From: Kaistella pullorum
GTDB taxonomy: Bacteria > Bacteroidota > Bacteroidia > Flavobacteriales > Weeksellaceae
NCBI RefSeq assembly: GCF_014837035.1
Contig: NZ_JACSPS010000001.1
Location: forward strand, 242,374 to 306,373
Reading direction: 5' to 3'
DNA: 64,000 nucleotides
Below the pieces are notes generated by a model that was given only the letters and a program-made list of their open reading frames with translations, had not been told where the DNA came from and did no database searches. Both the position numbers and the translations under genes were made by a program. This document shows, piece by piece, positions 63,685-64,000 of this stretch (positions are counted from its first letter, which is position 1; every line of letters begins with the position of its first letter).

Positions 63685-64000
63685 ACTTAGCAGCACCGCC
63701 CCATTTTTGTGCTTAAACCAACCTGCATCGTGCTGCGCATCTACGCTTTCGGGCTCTATCAAAATTAAAAAATATATTGCTGAATTGGTAAGGTTTCAAG
63801 TGAATATTTTAAGTGTAAATAATGATACTTAGCGTATTCAGGTTATTCCGTAAAAACATTTGGCGGGAAGTGTTTGCGTGGGTGGGTTTTTTGAGTAGAT
63901 TAGCGAGAGAAAGTATGATGATTTTTATACAAAGCCAACGGGAATTTGTGGGATCTATATAGTTTTGTCATACATATAAACGAGTTACCGCCCATACTAC
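63685..64000. other. Gene-free end of the window
   Basis: About 315 bases of A/T-rich DNA. No open frame with recognisable similarity, no tRNA and no clear terminator were seen. A gene may begin beyond the edge. Confidence 0.4.

Overview
The window looks like chromosome from a member of the Flavobacteriia, probably Weeksellaceae (Chryseobacterium/Kaistella type). The signs are a SusC/SusD pair, the pyrG-yidC neighbourhood, a RibB with a degenerate RibA-like tail, DUF3857/transglutaminase paralogues, almost no Shine-Dalgarno sequences, and many promoters of the Bacteroidota type (TTTG, 19-21 bases, TAnnTTTG). No plasmid or phage backbone is visible. This placement is inferred from gene content and not from an alignment.

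Bases 1-7400 are a mixed, partly decayed region. They hold the end of a membrane protein gene, a glycine-zipper lipoprotein, tRNA-Cys, an LLM-class flavin oxidoreductase and ribB. Accessory DNA follows: a broken small gene with a 21-bp repeat array, then a broken EcoRI-type adenine methyltransferase gene that once abutted an intact DUF262/HNH nuclease gene. The two are now separated by about 600 bp that carry a GIY-YIG nuclease gene and are bounded by an exact 24-bp direct repeat.

Bases 7500-23400 are the gene expression core, all on the minus strand. In transcription order they are rpsU; xerC-hpf; tRNA-Thr/Tyr/Gly/Thr; tuf; tRNA-Trp-secE-nusG; rplK-rplA-rplJ-rplL; rpoB-rpoC and a DUF3467 gene. 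Terminators and promoters between the blocks suggest at least five units. rpoBC has its own promoter and a terminator-like hairpin in its leader.

Bases 23400-45900 hold housekeeping and envelope genes: a RecB/AddA-like helicase-nuclease, two DUF3857 proteins behind ferritin, groES-groL split by a decayed four-helix-bundle gene, an M1 metallopeptidase, HupE-like and DUF6702 proteins, acpH-radA, a PAP2 protein, YceI, pyrG, yidC and rnhB.

Bases 45900-64000 hold a SusC/SusD uptake pair, argS, menE-arfB, a GreA/B-family protein, a deoxyhypusine-synthase-like enzyme, an alkyltransferase-like protein, htpG, recA, tRNA-Gln, an MpaB-family protein, an SOS-associated (HMCES/YedK) peptidase and a DECR1-like dienoyl-CoA reductase. 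The window ends in a second decayed patch, with a frameshifted DUF6261 gene, a 42-bp repeat array and dispersed repeats.

The main points of interest are two small-gene insertions with repeat boundaries (GIY-YIG in a restriction-modification-like pair, and four-helix bundle in groESL), the rpoBC leader, and two in-frame repeat arrays next to broken small genes.
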